From Papaver somniferum (Eukaryota > Streptophyta > Magnoliopsida > Ranunculales > Papaveraceae), in the NCBI RefSeq assembly GCF_003573695.1, contig NC_039363.1:129067302-129131301 (forward strand): a stretch of 64,000 bases of DNA, given 5' to 3'. The stretch's first letter is position 1. Every line of letters starts with the position of its first letter. Position numbers and translations under genes: made by a program. Shown in pieces: positions 1 through 10,947 of the stretch. The notes beneath the pieces were generated by a model that was not told the DNA's origin, ran no database searches, and was given only the letters and a program-made list of their open reading frames with translations.

Positions 1-448
1 AACCAAGAATATATCCTTCCTTTTACGAATCAAAGGCAATTATTGCCCCTGTTTTACTGTTACAGCTCATCACCAACCAATCCATGCCACAAATCTCCAA
101 AAAAAAGTCTCATAAAATTATAACCAAAAATACGCTGTTGAAGCCAAAACTTTCCCGCCAAATTCTGTTCATTCCGTGGAGAAGAAGATGGTTCTCCCCC
201 TAACAGAAATGTGGTGCGAATATCCATGTGGTGTGCATAGTACATAGGGTGTCCCTTAACCAACACTGAGAGTTCGAATAACACGTGTCCTCCGGGGTGC
301 AAAAACCACTTTTCGAGCAACTTTTTCCACATAAGTGTTTATTGGGCAAAAATACCTACAAGGACATAAAATACCATAATTAATACATAATCGAGCACTA
401 ACAGTACAGAACATTGAGAACAAAATAGACACAAAAATGCGTCTATCA
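1..448 (-). repeat. 3' LTR of element A, partial
   Basis: This is the second copy of 5599-6065 and ends in the same tgcgtctatca boundary. Only the first third of the LTR, read on the minus strand, is inside the window. Short ORFs here are translations of LTR sequence and are not genes. Confidence 0.9.
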
Positions 449-462
449 AATACCCCCAAACT
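449..462 (-). other. Polypurine tract of element A
   Basis: Read on the minus strand this is agtttgggggtatt, directly before the LTR start TGATAGACGC. A purine-rich run there primes plus-strand DNA synthesis in LTR retrotransposons. Confidence 0.7.
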
Positions 463-1874
463 TATTATTTGCTAGTCCTCGAGCAAAACTAAAAATTAAA
501 ACCGAGTTAATCTCGGGTGGGTTTATCAGAGGTGTACCCACAAAAACCATAACTTCTAATTGGTCACAAGTATCCAAAGATCTAAGAGGACATACATATT
601 CTCAACCTATCTCCAAGTAACTAGAATGCCAGGGAAATTAAAGGTGTCAGCTCTAAAGGTGACTGAAGAAAATGGGAGACATATCCGCAACACTGCTAGA
701 TAACGAGATATCCGCTACATATCTAGATAAACATTGTAAGATGCGTCCGCTGCTTTACAGCTGGATAAGATTAGGAGAGACATAAAGATGAGAGGGACAT
801 CTGCTACACAGCTGGACTAATTACGTGTCATGAGTTAAACCGGTGCTAGAAAGATCTTGTGCCAGATTGAAAGCGGACTAACAAAGCAACCAAAATGAAT
901 CTTTCTTCGACTCTCTCATAGTGCTCAGTAGAAACAACGTCTTCTTCGGTCTTCAACTGTTGATGATAAACTCTCGAACCTCATAGAACCTTGACAATTA
1001 ACTCTTCTCTTCGATTTCTTGCTTGACTTATAAATTTCTTCTTCCCTATGGCCTTATTGAACAAAAAGAACGTAATGATGTTTCATTTTTCATTTTTTTT
1101 TTCCATTTTTCATTTTTTTTTTGAGTACAAAAAATTACAAGACAAAAATTTACAAGGCCATGAGAGAAGGACTTTAAAAACTTGGATCTTCGCAATTTAA
1201 GATGTCTTGGTATCATGAATTCCAACAACTTATATCATTTTCTCTTACAACTTCTTGTAACTAAGTCTTCAACTTTGATTTTTGAATTATTCTTTTATAT
1301 TGTTGCTTCTAAACCTTAAACGTCTTCAACTTTCTTCATAGATTTTGATGTCGCTCTGTCTGTTGATGATGATAAGTTTCTACTGAGAGAGAGTCGTAAT
1401 CCAGTAACTATGATTACATTGTGAGGTTGTTTTGTCTTTCTGGCATTTCCTGACCTACTTGCCTTTCCATCATGGATGGTTAGGTCCATCACGGTTACCC
1501 TCTAAAAGGAACAAGTTCTCTCCTGAATTTCAAAGATCTCAATGTTTTTTTCTCTAATGTCTCAATAAGTTGTTATCCCTAGCATTCCAATTTCTATCTT
1601 TTCGGTGAGAAACAATATGTAAACTTAGCTAACAGGATACCACGTGACGCTAGAAGTTTCAGAAGTGCAACTAAAAAGTTCTTCCCACCCCCAAACTTAA
1701 ATCTAACATTATCCTCGATGTTATAAAGATAAAATTAAAAGCATGAACAAGGAGAAATTGTTACCACTTGAAGAAAAAGAGTTAAGGAAAGATATTACCG
1801 TGTTGCATGAGATTGGGTTACCTCCCAAGAAGTGCTAAGTTTAAAGTCTTCAGCCAGACATCGGAAGGAATTAG
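463..1874 (-). other. 3' non-coding internal region of element A
   Basis: No coding sequence is supported over about 1.4 kb. The stretch 680-830 holds imperfect repeats with the words ctagataa, atccgct and cagctgga. Homopolymer T runs lie at 1080-1125. The short ORFs here are low-complexity chance frames. Confidence 0.55.
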
Positions 1875-2684
1875 TCACCTCATAGAATCATATAGAAGTA
1901 TCCGGAATAATTGTGGGTCATCTGGATCAAAAAGTGCTAACCACAAGAAGAGGAAACTGCAACAGACCAAGAAGATACCGAACATACCCTTATTTAACTT
2001 TTTGTTTAAGACAACTGTCTCTAGTTGTGGCTCAGGTTCAGGCTCTATAAAAGGGTCTAAATAAAATGTTTTCATAGGCAGGACTTCCTCAAAAGAAGGA
2101 TTCTTAAGATCAGGTTGTAGAGTCTGGAAATACTCAAGTAGGAACTTAGAAGCACATAACAATAACCTGAACAACTGCGGATCCTTAAAGTCAATTAGAC
2201 TTGACTCACAAAACTGACCACAATGAAAGAGTTGGTCTTCCTTAAGCAAATGTGTCGACCCTATTCTCCTAAAGTAATTAGGTTTAGTCTCAAAACTTAA
2301 TAACCGACACATCTTAAAATCAAATGTTCCCACAATTGGAAGAAAAGTATTTGGTGGGAAAACAAAGTCAATCTTGGTATCATAGCCTGGGTTAACCACA
2401 TCAACCAGAGGATGGGTTTCTAACAACTGAGCTTCTCTCTGGACATCATTAGGTTCAGGAAAAAGTGTACGAAGATAATCTTGTAAAACGGTTGAGGAAC
2501 AAATGTCAAGTCCTACACGATGGAACTTTTTAAGAGTTAAAGCACACGGAGAATGATAATCACCCCCAAACTTAGAGTTTTCTGTGTCTCTAGAAAGACT
2601 AGTCACAACTTCCCTAATTTCTAGGTCATCGGATTCCTGAAAATGGTCAATTGATTCTTCTAAGTCGGGTTCATCCTCACTCAT
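1875..2684 (-). CDS. Acidic ORF2 with C-terminal membrane segment (element A)
   Basis: This is a 269-residue reading frame in the position where Athila-type elements carry an extra, env-like ORF. The N-terminus is acidic (MSEDEPDLEES). The middle is rich in Leu, Phe and Pro. Residues around 233-250 form one hydrophobic stretch (GIFLVCCSFLFLWLALF) long enough to cross a membrane. The words DPQLFRLLL and DPQLFRILL occur before and after it, suggesting an internal duplication. It follows ORF1 in the same frame after two in-frame stop codons and five codons. I do not recognise a catalytic domain. The env-like idea rests on position and the hydrophobic segment only. It could also be the C-terminal half of a longer ORF1 product. 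Confidence 0.6.
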   Translation of the reverse strand: MSEDEPDLEESIDHFQESDDLEIREVVTSLSRDTENSKFGGDYHSPCALTLKKFHRVGLDICSSTVLQDYLRTLFPEPNDVQREAQLLETHPLVDVVNPGYDTKIDFVFPPNTFLPIVGTFDFKMCRLLSFETKPNYFRRIGSTHLLKEDQLFHCGQFCESSLIDFKDPQLFRLLLCASKFLLEYFQTLQPDLKNPSFEEVLPMKTFYLDPFIEPEPEPQLETVVLNKKLNKGMFGIFLVCCSFLFLWLALFDPDDPQLFRILLYDSMR

Positions 2685-2699
2685 TTCTACGAGTTAATT

Positions 2700-3542
2700 T
2701 TATTTTTCTAAGTCTAATGTTTCTAAATTTCTAGACTCTAAAACAATATTCTCAGAATAAACTCGTTCCTCAAAACTATCATCGGCTTCGTAGACAGGAA
2801 ATACTACATCATCTAAAACGGGGGTATCTCTAGTCAAATCCTCGTCCTTTTGAATAGGTGAATAATTATAAAAATTATTTGGATTTGAACTAGAAATAAT
2901 ATTATCATCGTAAAGCTTAATTGGAGTAACAAATTCCTGATCACTATGCCTACATATTTCATGTTCTTCATCGATATTATCCTCATCATAATCATCATTA
3001 TAATAACATGAAAATGATCGAACCTCATCAAAAAAAGTAGTGTTACCAATTCTAACCTCATCATCTTGATTATGAAAATAACTATCCTCATTTTTAAGGG
3101 TATTATTGGAAACACTATATTGGAAAGTAAGATTATTTCGAGGAAGTATTTCGTTCGTCTCAGCCATCATCTTGAGGGATTCTTCTATAGAAAGTTCTCT
3201 TTCGTCAAAAACTAAGTTATTCATTTCTGCTAACTTGCGTGTTGACACAGCTAATTTACGTGTTGACTCTAGTAAAGAGGAATTATCAGAAGGATCATAA
3301 AAAGGACTACTTTTCAATAGTTTCATTGCATCCTCCAAAGACGAGGAACTAGTGTTATAGTCTTCTTGCTCGTATGACCGGTGCGCATGTGGATAGTAAT
3401 TGGGCTCACCATGGTATGACCCGTAACCTTCAAAAGTTTCGCGTTCCCAATCACTATTCACACTATGGTCATAAAAATGATAATGTCCAAGCTGCTCAGT
3501 ATGATACTCATTGTATTGGCTATTATAATACCAGTTCGACAT
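2700..3542 (-). CDS. Acidic Tyr/Asn-rich ORF1 (element A)
   Basis: This is a 280-residue frame that begins MSNWYYNSQYNEYH and is rich in Tyr, Asn, Asp, Glu and Ser, so it looks largely disordered. Residues near 85-125 contain a short repeated motif (STRKLAVSTRKLAEMN) with helix-like spacing. It sits where the related element at 48155-51913 starts its gag, behind a leader that is clearly homologous to the leader of that element. No Retrotrans_gag signature is visible, so this element seems to have exchanged gag for another ORF. It ends DLEK and stops 15 bases upstream of ORF2, in frame with it. No function can be assigned. Confidence 0.6.
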   Translation of the reverse strand: MSNWYYNSQYNEYHTEQLGHYHFYDHSVNSDWERETFEGYGSYHGEPNYYPHAHRSYEQEDYNTSSSSLEDAMKLLKSSPFYDPSDNSSLLESTRKLAVSTRKLAEMNNLVFDERELSIEESLKMMAETNEILPRNNLTFQYSVSNNTLKNEDSYFHNQDDEVRIGNTTFFDEVRSFSCYYNDDYDEDNIDEEHEICRHSDQEFVTPIKLYDDNIISSSNPNNFYNYSPIQKDEDLTRDTPVLDDVVFPVYEADDSFEERVYSENIVLESRNLETLDLEK

Positions 3543-4592
3543 CCTAACTGCAGGGGAATTCTAGACAAGCACAAAGAAGGATGACTCGACCACAAAAAGC
3601 CTATTTTATCTAGCAAACAAAAAGCATGATGGCTCCACTTAGATTGTTTCTAGACCAGCTTCTAATCCTTCGAAAGGGAATTCGTTACAATTTAAGCAAA
3701 CCCCTCTGGAATCAATCCGAGTCAAAGAAAGTTGAATAGGGGCGAGGGAAGCTCAGTGGAGCTTTGATACCCAAGGCCTCACCGCTATTACAAGGCGGCG
3801 CAGTCACGCATTCAACTCACAGAAACCATCATGAACTTCGAAGTATGCTTAAAAGAGTAACCAATATTTCTCGAATGACTTCCTATTAAGCTCGTTACCC
3901 TATCAGTCTCGTTCTAGTCAAAATTTTAGGCTTAGGTTCGCGTTTGGTTTCGTTTTCCTAAGGCGGGCAAGAAGAGAACGGTGATGAAATCCGAACCCTT
4001 ATCTTGTATGGCCAGGCCTTGCCCTTTACTAGGAAATTAAAACAGCCGTATTCGATTCCTCAACATATATGCATACAAAATCATCTAGTAAATCCGCTGA
4101 CAGGAGATTCGCGGGTGTTTATAATTCTTACCTCTCGTTCCAGACGGGGGATGAATCGCTGAAGTCGACTCGGGCCACAACTCCAATGTTGTGTACGAAC
4201 CCGAGGGGCCGAGGTGATATCGTAATCACCGTCCTTCTCTGCAAACAGTTTATTTAAAATTACCCTTCCGTATGGTTTTAAAAAAATAAAAATGTCCAAT
4301 GTCCAAAAATAAAAAAGTCCAAAAATAAAATAAAAATTACAAAAATAAAAACCTATTTACAGTTTCTAAAAATAAAATAAAATAAAAAAAACTTTATATA
4401 CAAAAATTTTCTTCTTCACTCCTCTTGAATTCTCCTTTTCTTTCCTTCTTTGGCTTAGCTTTTGTTTTCAACACTTTCTTCTCTTTCTTTAGCTTGGCTC
4501 CAAATCTGAAAACAAACAAGAAATACCAAAAGGCTTAAAAAAAGAACAAAAAATAATAAAAATGAAACCTAAAAACAAATCTATAAACAAAT
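3543..4592 (-). other. Untranslated leader of element A
   Basis: This stretch between the primer-binding site and ORF1 has no convincing ORF. It matches 49172-50270 of the other gypsy element: both have agcaaacaaaaagcatgatgg, the run around gaggcgagggaagctc, and the block gaggggccgaggtgatatcg. The shared leader may hold packaging signals. Confidence 0.7.
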
Positions 4593-4609
4593 CCGCGTCG
4601 GCGGCGCCA
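4593..4609 (-). other. Primer-binding site of element A
   Basis: On the minus strand this reads TGGCGCCGCCGACGCGG, a few bases after the LTR end CCATCA. It resembles the TGGCGCCGTTGCCGGGG-type site of Athila/Tat elements. Confidence 0.75.
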
Positions 4610-4614
4610 AAAGT

Positions 4615-6065
4615 TGATGGTATTTTTCAACGATGTTGTAGTAAGATGATTCGTTCACTCAGATTTGTTGAGAATTTGTTTTAAGACTTAATAAAGAAAA
4701 TAAGGAGAAATATATATACACAATTTGTCACAAGATGAAGAGACGTTGAGACGCGGGATTCCACTACTTTTCATATTGTTATGGTTCAGTCATTAGCTCT
4801 AGACAATATAGCTCAAACAATAGAAGTTGTGACTCTAGTTCTTTGCCAAAAATATATTTCGTAAAATATAATTTGTAAGTTAAAAGCATGACGCATCTAA
4901 AGTATTTAGAACTAAGCATGCGACATCTAAAAAAATAACAAATAATTAATAGAAATCATAAAGCAATTAAATCTATGCAAAAAGTCAATAAAAGAATTAA
5001 TTCATTTACCACAATCATGAAAAGTTGCTTCCTCCATTGTCCCAGTGTTGGGGTTTAGCTTCTCATGATAAATACACACTCAAAAATATAATTTATATCT
5101 CAAATGGTGTTTTTATTACAGAAAACTAATAATACAATGAATCTGCAACGCTGTCTCTCTATTTTCTTCCCCAGACTCTCGATGTCCCCTCTCTGGCTCC
5201 CAGGAATCATTTATATACCCAACAGTCAAGAAATATTTTGAATAAATGCTCATAATCTCCTCAGTAATGACATTAAACTCGAGAATATTTTCTTTATTCT
5301 CACGCGATTCTGAGTTGGCAAAGAAATTTCTTTTAATCAATATAATATAATCCAGAGAATAAAATCTTCTTGTTTTAGTCAAGTATCTCCTATAATAAAC
5401 ACAACATATACGTACTTCCCATTCTCTTTTTTGTCGACAATAAATGGAGATTTTCCTTTTTATCCGAATCTGAATATGTAACCCTTCCTGTTTTAGTCAA
5501 ACAGGGTAATGCCAACTCATTCCCATGCAAAACTCTCCAAATCAGCACGTATCTTCATGAACAAAACCTTGAAAATATCTTCACAACTGTTTTCTTCAAA
5601 CCAAGAATATATCCTTCCTTTTATGAATCAAAGGAAATTATTTCCCCTGTTTTACGGTTACAGCTCATCACCAACCAATCCATGCCACAAATCTCCAAAA
5701 AAAAGTCTCATAAAATTATAACCAAAAATACGCTGTTGAAGCCAAAACTTTCCCTCCAAATTCTGTTCATTCCGTGGAGAAGAAGATGATTCTCCCCCTA
5801 ACAGAAATGGGATGCGAATATCCATGTAGTGTGCATAGTACATAGGGTGCCCCTTAGTAACTGAGGTGCCCCTTAACCAACACTGAAAGTTCGAATAACA
5901 CGTGTCCTCCGGGGTGCAAAAACCACTTTTCGAGCAACTTTTTCCACATAAGTGTTTATTGGCCAAAAATACCTACAAGGACATAAAATACCATAATTAA
6001 TACATAATCGAGCACTAACAGTACAGAACATTGAGAACAAAATAGACACAAAAATGCGTCTATCA
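4615..6065 (-). repeat. 5' LTR of element A
   Basis: The LTR is 1451 bp, with TGAT...ATCA ends (minus strand TGATAGACGC to CCATCA), next to the primer-binding site. It is related to the LTR at 50294-51913: same termini and similar order of motifs, but many substitutions and length differences. Confidence 0.85.
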
Positions 6066-8023
6066 GCTAATTTTACTGAGAAATGTCCATTTATTCCAAG
6101 GGTTCAGACCAAAGTGTCTTCATGATGATGGTGAATTGAGATATTCAGAATTAATCTTGTTGTATTAGATTCAAAAAAGGAGAAAATAAGCTGATAATCC
6201 CAAATTCATGTGTCTTGAGAAAAAAGTTGATGCACATAACATACTTGTAGTTGAGGTGAAATGAAACTCCATTTTCAGGAATTGGTGGCCCTTCTAGATC
6301 CTGAATCCATCCGTTCTTTCAGATCAAGACTTTTTGTTTATTACCAACCCTCCAACAATTGTACCTTTTTATGAAATCCAATTCACTACTAATGCCTCTC
6401 CAAGACCATGTTGAGTTACTGTTTTCTTTGGCATTAAAAACCTCCTCATCTGGATAATGTTTAACTTGTAATGATTTTCCACAAATGGAAGTACTATCAG
6501 TGCACATCTTCCATGCTGATTTAGATAAAAGATCCCTATTAAACAAGTGAATATCTCTGAAGCCCAATCCCCCTTCTTCTTTGGGTTGATTAACACTCCT
6601 CCATGTGATGATCTCTCTACCCTTGTTTGACTTCTTATTCTTCCAAAATTTTTGCAAGATTGAATTCATCTTTGAAATAGTTGTGTCAGGTAGGTTGAAA
6701 CTGCTCATATGGTGTACGGGAAAAGCATTGGTAATATTACTTATCATTACCGATCTTCCAGCTTCAAACATATTTACATCTCTCTATATTAATAATCTAG
6801 TTTCCATCTTCTCAGTGAGAATAGAAAAAAGAATTTTTTTTTTATTCCTTCCTATAAAGAAAGGAAGACCCAAATATTTCTCTTTTTTAATATCAAGTTC
6901 TTTGACTTGTAGAATACCACTGATAATTTGACAGAGTGAAGGGCACATATTCTTGCTAAAGAAGACTGTAGATTTATGAAAATTAGTAAGCTGACTTGAG
7001 CATGCACTGAATTCCTCAATCACTTGAAGGGGCTTGTTGACTTGAAATAGATTTTCCTTACATAATAATAGGAAATCATCTGCAAAAATTAAGTGATTTA
7101 TCTTGGGAGCATATCTTGAAATCTTCATACCTGTGAGCTGATTAGTAATTTCATGGTGGTTCAGTTGTCTTGAGAAAGCTTCCATTGCTAAGATGAATAG
7201 GTAAGAGGAAAAGAGGATCCCTTTTCCTAATGCCTCTTGCATGTTTGAATGATTTAGAAGGAAAACCATTCACCCTAATTTTCTTATACACTGATAAATG
7301 AGCTGACATAACTTCTCACTGAAACCAAATTTCCTCAGAATTTCAAGAAGGAAGTCTCACTCTAATCTGTCAAATGCTTTTGACATATCCGTTTTCAGAG
7401 CAAGATGGCATATTCTTCCTCTTTTCCTTTTCATAGATTTAACCAACTCTTATACTAAACAGATATTCTCAGAAATCAATCTTCCATAAACATAGACTGA
7501 CTGCACGGGATAAATGATATCTGGCATATGTTTTTTTAATCTGAGAGCAATTAACTTGGATATTTAGTTTGTAAGCTGTGTTACACAGGGCAATAGGCCT
7601 ATAATCTTCTGGTTTGTGAGATGATGGACACTTAGGAATCAATGCGACTCTAGTGTTATTAATTTTCTTGAGAAGGTATCCAGAAGTGAAGAAAGCTTTT
7701 ACCATCTTGCAAATATCATCTTTCACAACCTTCCATTAAGTTTGATAGAAGCCGGGGGGAAACCATCTGGACCTTCAGAAGTCCAAGGTTCCATAGTCAT
7801 CAAAGCATCATAAAAATTTTCATCATTTGGAGTGGAAATTAAAGCATTGTTATCTTCATCTGAAATACAGGTAGGAATATGTTGAAGGAAATGATAACTG
7901 TCAGCTAGGCTTGAGGTTGAACTTATCTTCTGAAAATGAGTAACAAGAAGATCTTCAATACAATTCATATATTGACACCATGAACCAACATGTGCTAGTA
8001 AAGAATCAATTTTATTTCTTACC
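6066..8023 (-). pseudogene. L1-type LINE ORF2, reverse transcriptase to C-terminal part (left half)
   Basis: Minus-strand frames at 8097-7723, 7726-7469, 7269-6784 and 6771-6319 together read as a plant L1 ORF2. Visible in order are EGPDGFPP, VALIPKCPSSHKPEDYRPIA (RT motifs 1-2), KTDMSKAFDR (motif A) in the gap 7370-7420, the catalytic-type FADD box at 7086-7075, the LGLPF block, and a zf-RVT-like C-terminus ending in NCWRVGNKQKVLI. Stops and frameshifts break it throughout. The 5' continuation is at 40782-41060, beyond the inserted nest. The 3' end is interrupted by element A at 6065. Confidence 0.85.
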
Positions 8024-10169
8024 TGAAAAAGCGGGAGTATAACAACCACACCCAATATTTCGTTCGACAATCTATATGGACTAACTCCAAGTGTCAATCA
8101 ATTTATATCAACAACCAAAGGTTGGATTTACCAATTGATTGAACTATGCACAACCTGTAATATTTCAATTATATAAAAACATATAATGCGGAAAAGAAAT
8201 AACACAGATATCAGAAGTTTTGTTAACGAGGAAACCGCAAATGCAGAAAAACCTCGGGACCTAGTCCAGATTTGAACACCACACTGTATTAAGCCGCTAC
8301 AGACACTAGCATACTACAAGTTAACTTCGGACTGGAATGTAGTTGAGTTCTAACCAAGTCTCACACCGATTAAGGTGCAGTCACGTTCCTTACGCCTCTG
8401 AATCCAAGCAGGACTCCACGCACTTGATTCCCTTAGATGTTATCACCCAAAACTAAGAGTTGCTACGACCCAAAATCGAAGACTTATAAACAAATATTTC
8501 TCCCATAGAAAAGTCTATTCTAATAGATAAATTTTTCTCCCATAGAAGTACCTATGAAGTTTTGTACCATCTTTTGATATATCAAGGTGAACATGAACCA
8601 ATTGATAATCCGGTCTTATATTCCCCAAGAACATCCTAGAAATATCAAATGAAATCTTCAAGTCGTTAACCTATAATGGTTTTGGAAAAACCTAGGTTAA
8701 AGGAGAATCGACTCTAGTCGCAACTAGGACACAGGAAAGTATCGGGATCAGGTTTTCCAATTGCTAGAGTTCTCCCTTATATAGTCTTTCAAATCAGGGT
8801 TTGCTTACAATCAAAACTAAGATAGCTTAGAAACAAAGCTTTCAAAATTCACCATTAGATGAAAACCTGATTTAAGATTTAAGATAAGTTTGCTTAAAAT
8901 CAAAACAATATCTCTCTACCGTTAGATAGTCTTAGCTTTTTATACACAAATCAAATATACCTTCATTTAGATATAGGTAACCTTACCTAAACGTGTATAT
9001 TGAGTTGGCTCAACAATAGTTAACCGAAGTTAGCCATTTGAACACTTTTGTCTTAACCACATTCATCTAACACTTCTAGATCAAATATGATGATCAATCA
9101 ATTATGAAAGATAATCAAATGAATCTAATTGTGTTACTCATATAGTTGTTCAATTGTTTATATCTCATAGAAGTATATAATAAACAATTGAAACAAATTC
9201 GGATTGATTCATGAAAATCAATTCATGAACATTAAGCCACGTTTGCAAAGATTTGCATTCCTTAATTCATAAATTATTTTTTCATGAGTATGAAAACATA
9301 CTTAACCAATTTCAGAACTTTAACCACTAAGTTTGCAAACGGGTATGAAAACTATAGTTCCGGACTTTGGTCTTGTCCAGCAGTTTGCAAACCAATATGC
9401 ATACTGCCATCCCGGTCCTTAACTCAGGTAGAACCGTTCGCATACTGGTATGCAAACTTGGTTCCTGAACTTTAACAGTTAAAACCTTTCGCATACTGGT
9501 ATGCAAACAAGGTTTCCGGACATGAATCATACCACAACAGTTTGCATACTGTGTTGTATCCAGACAAAAGTTAATTGTTCTAAACTCCCATTTCAATCAT
9601 TGAAACATCCTTAGAAGACGACAATGGCTGTCTCACACATACCATTATCTTATAAGTAATTTTCAAGTGATCGAATGATCAATATGAAACTTTCAGAGTC
9701 AACATCAAATGATATTTCTCGCACAACTCTTGTAAGATGTTTCAAGGCAATTTTCACATGATCATCTTTTGACTTATTATTTAGTTTCCAACTAAACTCG
9801 TCAAGAATAATGATGAACGTATCTAAAACAAAAAGCTTCCAACACATATTTCGATAAATAGATAAGCGAGATAAACTCGGCTCGAAATATCAAATGTGTA
9901 TAATATAGAAGTCAATATAGCTATACGACTTAGTCTCATTAGGAGATAAAATAGAACAGACTTCTGAGTGATAGATAAGTTTTAGTCTCCACATACCTTT
10001 TGTTGATGAAGTTCCTCCAAACAAGTATACTATAAATCAAGACTTATAGTTGTGCGAGACATAGTTATAAGTAGACTATAAATCAAGACTTATATTTTTG
10101 ATCACCTAAACTTGACAAACAAGCTTGAGATAGCAACGGTTGCGAGTTTGACCGGGCAGTTCTCTAACA
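8024..10169 (-). repeat. 3' LTR of copia element 1
   Basis: The LTR starts tgaaaaagcggg and ends ctctaaca on the plus strand. Compared with the 5' LTR it lacks about 150 bp after position 8090 and another block near 8640. A minus-strand TATA box (tatataag) is at 8777-8784. The ORFs at 9284-9596 come from repeated words around tttgcatactggtatgc. Confidence 0.88.
8777..8784 (-). promoter_or_regulatory. TATA box in copia LTR
   Basis: tatataag on the minus strand, in agactatataaggga context. The same box is kept at 22377-22384, 28569-28576 and 34573-34580 in the other LTRs of the family, so it is the likely core promoter. Confidence 0.6.
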
Positions 10170-10947
10170 ATCTCCTCCTTTGTCAATTTTAGTGACAAAA
10201 CTATCAATACATATGGATTACAAAATAAACAAACTTTGTAGCTTCTCATCCAACATGATTGATTTCCTTGGTTCTCTTTAATTCTTCGTTACTTCAAGTA
10301 CTCTAGCGATTCTGAACATGTTCAACTCAGCATCATTGTTATTGAAGATTCGTATCCATAACAATAATCGACAAGTAGTTTTCTTATTGTTATAAAGTGT
10401 CATAGTATTATTACACAGCATCAAAGTTGAACTGTATCACAACTTTGACAATAATACTACGGTGATATGTATCACTACCCCTTAGTCAATACTTCCATCT
10501 CAAAGTGAAAACCACTCCTCCTTACATAATGATCCGTAAACCATATATATGTAGTTTGAACTACAAAATATTTCTCCCCCTTTTTGTCAATATAAATTGG
10601 CAAAGATACGAAAATTAACGGGATCATAATGAAATTCTCAAAGATATTATTCATGACTAAAAGAGAACATATCAATTTGGTTTCGATGATTTCACATAGT
10701 CGAAACTTAGTGTACTCATCAAGGAGTTTATAAAGATACAAGATAACTCCTACAATATTCCACAGCCTCACTCCCCAAAAAGATTTGGCCATTAAGCACA
10801 AGTTCAATTAAGAACTCTCCCCCATAATATGTCAATCCCAAAAGAACAACAAGAGCGACCTTACTTTTATAAGAAAAGAAGGATTTCTTTGAACATTAAC
10901 AAATTACATGAAACATGAATTTGTATCCAGAAAACTCGAATAGATTA
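10170..10947 (-). other. 3' internal region of copia element 1 with polypurine tract
   Basis: The minus-strand sequence next to the LTR, caaaggaggagat, is the polypurine tract (10170-10182). The region also has the ttctccccctttttgtcaat block at about 10570 that recurs in copia element 2 near 30045. No coding frame is supported; the 110-residue frame at 10475-10807 has no family resemblance. The solo LTR at 10948 interrupts it. Confidence 0.65.

Larger units (their letters stand above)
1..6065 (-). mobile_element. Non-autonomous Ty3/gypsy (Athila/Tat-like) element A, left end outside window
   Basis: The element reads on the minus strand. It has a 5' LTR at 4615-6065, a primer-binding site at 4593-4609, a leader, two acidic ORFs, a polypurine tract next to 449-462, and a partial 3' LTR at 1-448. 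Positions 1-448 match 5599-6065 closely; the right copy has an extra duplication of about 20 bp near 5850. No protease, reverse transcriptase, RNase H or integrase motif lies between the LTRs, so it must have depended on enzymes from elsewhere. It is inserted in an L1-type LINE that resumes at 6066. The target-site duplication would be gctaa at 6066-6070, but its partner is outside the window. Confidence 0.85.

Noticed and set aside
4069..4299. Frames on both strands in the element A leader
   Set aside because: The same region recurs in the leader at 49780-49920 without keeping either frame open, so it is untranslated leader.
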